Shown here piece after piece: positions 4,081-5,886 of a stretch of 5,886 nucleotides of DNA (positions are counted from its first letter, which is position 1; every line of letters begins with the position of its first letter). The stretch is from assembly GCA_900546255.1 (NCBI GenBank), contig URCB01000089.1, positions 1 through 5,886 of the forward strand, written 5' to 3'. Source of the stretch: an uncultured Eubacteriales bacterium (GTDB taxonomy: Bacteria > Bacillota > Clostridia > Oscillospirales > Oscillospiraceae). The position numbers and the translations under genes are program-made. The notes under the pieces are model-generated. The model was not told the DNA's origin and searched no databases. It saw only the letters and a list, made by a program, of their open reading frames with translations.

Positions 4081-5745
4081 ATGCGTTCCGATCAGATCAA
4101 GAAAGGGGTGGAGCGGGCCCCCAACCGCTCCCTGCTGTACGCCCTGGGGTATACCGAGGAGGAGCTTAGCCGCCCCCTGGTGGGCATCGTCAGTTCTTGG
4201 AATGAGATTGTGCCCGGCCACATGGACCTGGACAAGATTGTGGAGGCCGTGAAGGCCGGCGTCCGGGCTGCCGGGGGCACCCCGGTGGTCTTCCCCGCCA
4301 TCGCCGTGTGTGACGGCATCGCCATGGGCCACATCGGCATGAAGTACTCCCTGGTGACCCGGGACCTCATCGCCGACTCCACCGAGGCCATGGTCACCGC
4401 CCACCAGTTTGACGGCCTGGTGATGGTGCCCAACTGCGACAAGAACGTCCCTGGCCTGCTGATGGCCGCCGCCCGGCTGAACATCCCCACCATCTTCTGC
4501 TCCGGCGGCCCCATGCTGGCCGGCCGGCTGGAGGACGGCCGCCGCACCTGCCTGAGCCACATGTTCGAGGCGGTGGGGGCCTACCACGCCGGCACCCTGG
4601 ACGAGGCCGGGGTCCGGGAGTATGAGGAGAACGCCTGCCCCAGCTGCGGCTCCTGCTCCGGCATGTATACCGCCAACTCCATGAACTGCCTCACCGAGGC
4701 CATCGGCATGGCTCTGCCGGGCAACGGCACCATCCCCGCCCCCCTCTCCGCCCGGCGGCGGCTGGCCAAGCACGCGGGGATGCAGATCATGGAGCTCATC
4801 CAAAAGGATATCAAGCCCCGAGACATTATGACCCCCGCCGCCTTCCACAACGCCGAGACGGTGGACATGGCCCTGGGCTGCTCCACCAACACCATGCTCC
4901 ACCTCCCCGCCATCGCCCACGAGGCGGGGGTGGAGATTGACCTGGACAAGGCCAACGCCATCTCCGCCCAGACCCCCAACCTCTGCCACCTGGCCCCCGC
5001 CGGGGACACCTACATCGAGGACCTGGACCGGGCCGGCGGCGTGCTGGCGGTGATGAAGGAGCTGACCAAGAAAAACCTCCTGGACACCTCCCTCATGACC
5101 TGCACCGGCAAGACCATCGCCGAGAACCTAGAGGGGGTGGAAAACCGGGACCCCGCCATCATCCGGCCCCTGGAGAACCCCTACTCCCAGAGCGGCGGCA
5201 TCGCCGTGCTCAAGGGCAACCTGGCCCCTGACGGCTGCGTGGTCAAGCAGTCCGCCGTGGCCCCGGAGATGATGGTCCACCAGGGCCCCGCCCGGGTGTA
5301 CAATTCCGAGGAGGAGGCCATCGCCGACATCTACGCCAAGAAGATCCACCCCGGAGACGTGGTAGTCATCCGCTATGAGGGGCCCAAGGGCGGCCCCGGT
5401 ATGCGGGAGATGCTCAACCCCACCTCTGCTATCTGCGGCATGGGGCTGGGAGAGTCGGTGGCCCTCATCACCGACGGCCGGTTCTCCGGGGCCACCCGGG
5501 GGGCCTCCATCGGCCACGTGAGCCCCGAGGCCGCTGCCGGCGGCCCCATCGCCCTGGTGGAGGAGGGAGACCTCATCTCCATCGACATCCCCAACTGCTC
5601 CATCCGCCTGGAGGTCCCGGAGGAGGAACTCCAGCGCCGGAAGGCCGCCTGGGTGTGCCCGGAGCCCAAAGTCAAGACCGGGTATCTGGCCCGGTATGCC
5701 AAGATGGTGACCTCGGCAGACAAAGGGGCTATTCTGGACTTCTGA
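4081..5745 (+). CDS. ilvD: Dihydroxy-acid dehydratase
   Basis: This 554-aa enzyme dehydrates 2,3-dihydroxy-isovalerate and 2,3-dihydroxy-3-methylvalerate to the 2-oxo acids that precede valine, leucine and isoleucine. Motifs match IlvD with constant offsets from the usual numbering. CDG gives Mg-ligand D78. NCDK gives cluster ligand C119, metal ligand D120 and the lysine K121 that is carbamylated in the family. [10 protein letters not shown] gives cluster ligand C192. GGPGMREM gives metal ligand E443, and TDGRFSG gives catalytic S469. The protein holds an oxygen-sensitive Fe-S cluster; its type cannot be decided here. ATG 4081 is chosen because AAGGAGG (4067-4073) lies 7 nt upstream; a TTG at 4063 precedes that site and is rejected. 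The gene is divergent from the FadR-type regulator. No further ilv/leu gene is visible in the 141 bases after it. Sugar-acid dehydratases of the IlvD/Edd superfamily are an alternative, but the sequence looks like clostridial IlvD throughout. Confidence 0.95.
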   Translation: MRSDQIKKGVERAPNRSLLYALGYTEEELSRPLVGIVSSWNEIVPGHMDLDKIVEAVKAGVRAAGGTPVVFPAIAVCDGIAMGHIGMKYSLVTRDLIADSTEAMVTAHQFDGLVMVPNCDKNVPGLLMAAARLNIPTIFCSGGPMLAGRLEDGRRTCLSHMFEAVGAYHAGTLDEAGVREYEENACPSCGSCSGMYTANSMNCLTEAIGMALPGNGTIPAPLSARRRLAKHAGMQIMELIQKDIKPRDIMTPAAFHNAETVDMALGCSTNTMLHLPAIAHEAGVEIDLDKANAISAQTPNLCHLAPAGDTYIEDLDRAGGVLAVMKELTKKNLLDTSLMTCTGKTIAENLEGVENRDPAIIRPLENPYSQSGGIAVLKGNLAPDGCVVKQSAVAPEMMVHQGPARVYNSEEEAIADIYAKKIHPGDVVVIRYEGPKGGPGMREMLNPTSAICGMGLGESVALITDGRFSGATRGASIGHVSPEAAAGGPIALVEEGDLISIDIPNCSIRLEVPEEELQRRKAAWVCPEPKVKTGYLARYAKMVTSADKGAILDF

Positions 5746-5886
5746 GAAGGCCGCCGGTGGTACGTACCCTTTGGGTGGGTAGCTCCGAAGCTGTCCTTGG
5801 GGCGCAGCGCCCCGGGGGGGCCCGCCGACTCCGGCGGGGGAGCCCCATTTCTCCCGAGAAATGGGGGAAAGAGGGCCGGGGGCAAG
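5746..5886. repeat. GC-rich multi-hairpin intergenic stretch downstream of ilvD
   Basis: No gene is seen. Four palindromic units follow one another: GGTACGTACC (5759-5768); GGGGCG-CAG-CGCCCC (5799-5813); CCCGCCG-ACTC-CGGCGGG (5821-5838); and a long palindrome with 11-bp arms, CCCCATTTCTC (5843-5853) and GAGAAATGGGG (5856-5866). None is followed by a T-run on the plus strand, so none is a classical terminator. The serial hairpins resemble a dispersed intergenic repeat (REP- or MITE-like) or an mRNA 3'-end protection element. Dispersal in the genome cannot be tested from one copy, and the element may continue past the window. Confidence 0.45.

Noticed and set aside
4009..4989. Long minus-strand open frame (326 codons) opposite ilvD
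   Set aside because: It is a low-complexity G/H/V/A-rich shadow of a GC-rich gene with strong third-position bias. It has no ribosome binding site and no recognisable domain, and it covers the ilvD promoter and operator.
1..5886. CRISPR arrays, tRNA or rRNA genes, insertion sequences, phage or toxin-antitoxin systems
   Set aside because: No regularly spaced direct repeats, no tRNA cloverleaf or rRNA motifs, and no transposase or integrase reading frame were seen. The XRE unit is paired with a membrane protein, not with a recognisable toxin.

Overview
The window is about 5.9 kb of GC-rich DNA with Firmicutes-type signals: strong AGGAGG ribosome binding sites, sigma-A promoters with 17-bp spacers, GTG and ATG starts, and hairpin terminators. 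Protein style and base composition suggest a high-GC gut clostridium, such as an Oscillospiraceae / Flavonifractor-like lineage. The organism assignment is inference; no 16S or other marker is present.

Layout, left to right. Bases 1-272 hold the terminator of an unseen upstream gene, then a promoter and structured leader. Gene 273-818 (+) is long-form hpf, the ribosome hibernation factor, closed by a 12-bp terminator hairpin at 881-911. Next comes a promoter (946-974) whose predicted transcript begins at the closing stem of a cobalamin riboswitch (982-1199). The riboswitch precedes a DUF4430 (transcobalamin-like) lipoprotein (1219-1707), which overlaps by 4 nt a GTG-started ECF-transporter substrate-binding (S) membrane protein (1704-2222). 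A small membrane-anchored protein with an L7/L12 C-terminal-like segment (2274-2552) follows, then a strong terminator (2575-2604). Together these form a probable cobamide or cobamide-precursor uptake cassette.

On the minus strand, 3122-2621 is a two-gene unit: a three-helix membrane protein with a DER motif and a 64-aa XRE regulator. Its promoter is bracketed by two near-identical 20-bp palindromes that look like autoregulatory operators.

Further right, a FadR-type GntR regulator (3950-3270, minus) diverges from ilvD, dihydroxy-acid dehydratase of branched-chain amino-acid synthesis (4081-5745, plus). A palindrome fitting the FadR/GntR consensus TNGTNNNACNA lies just downstream of the ilvD promoter, which suggests local control of ilvD. 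The last 141 bases hold a series of GC-rich hairpins without a U-tract, possibly a dispersed intergenic repeat.

Most of the window is ordinary chromosomal housekeeping. The most interesting parts are the B12-riboswitch / DUF4430 lipoprotein / S-component cassette and the two regulator-operator pairs that can be read directly from the DNA.
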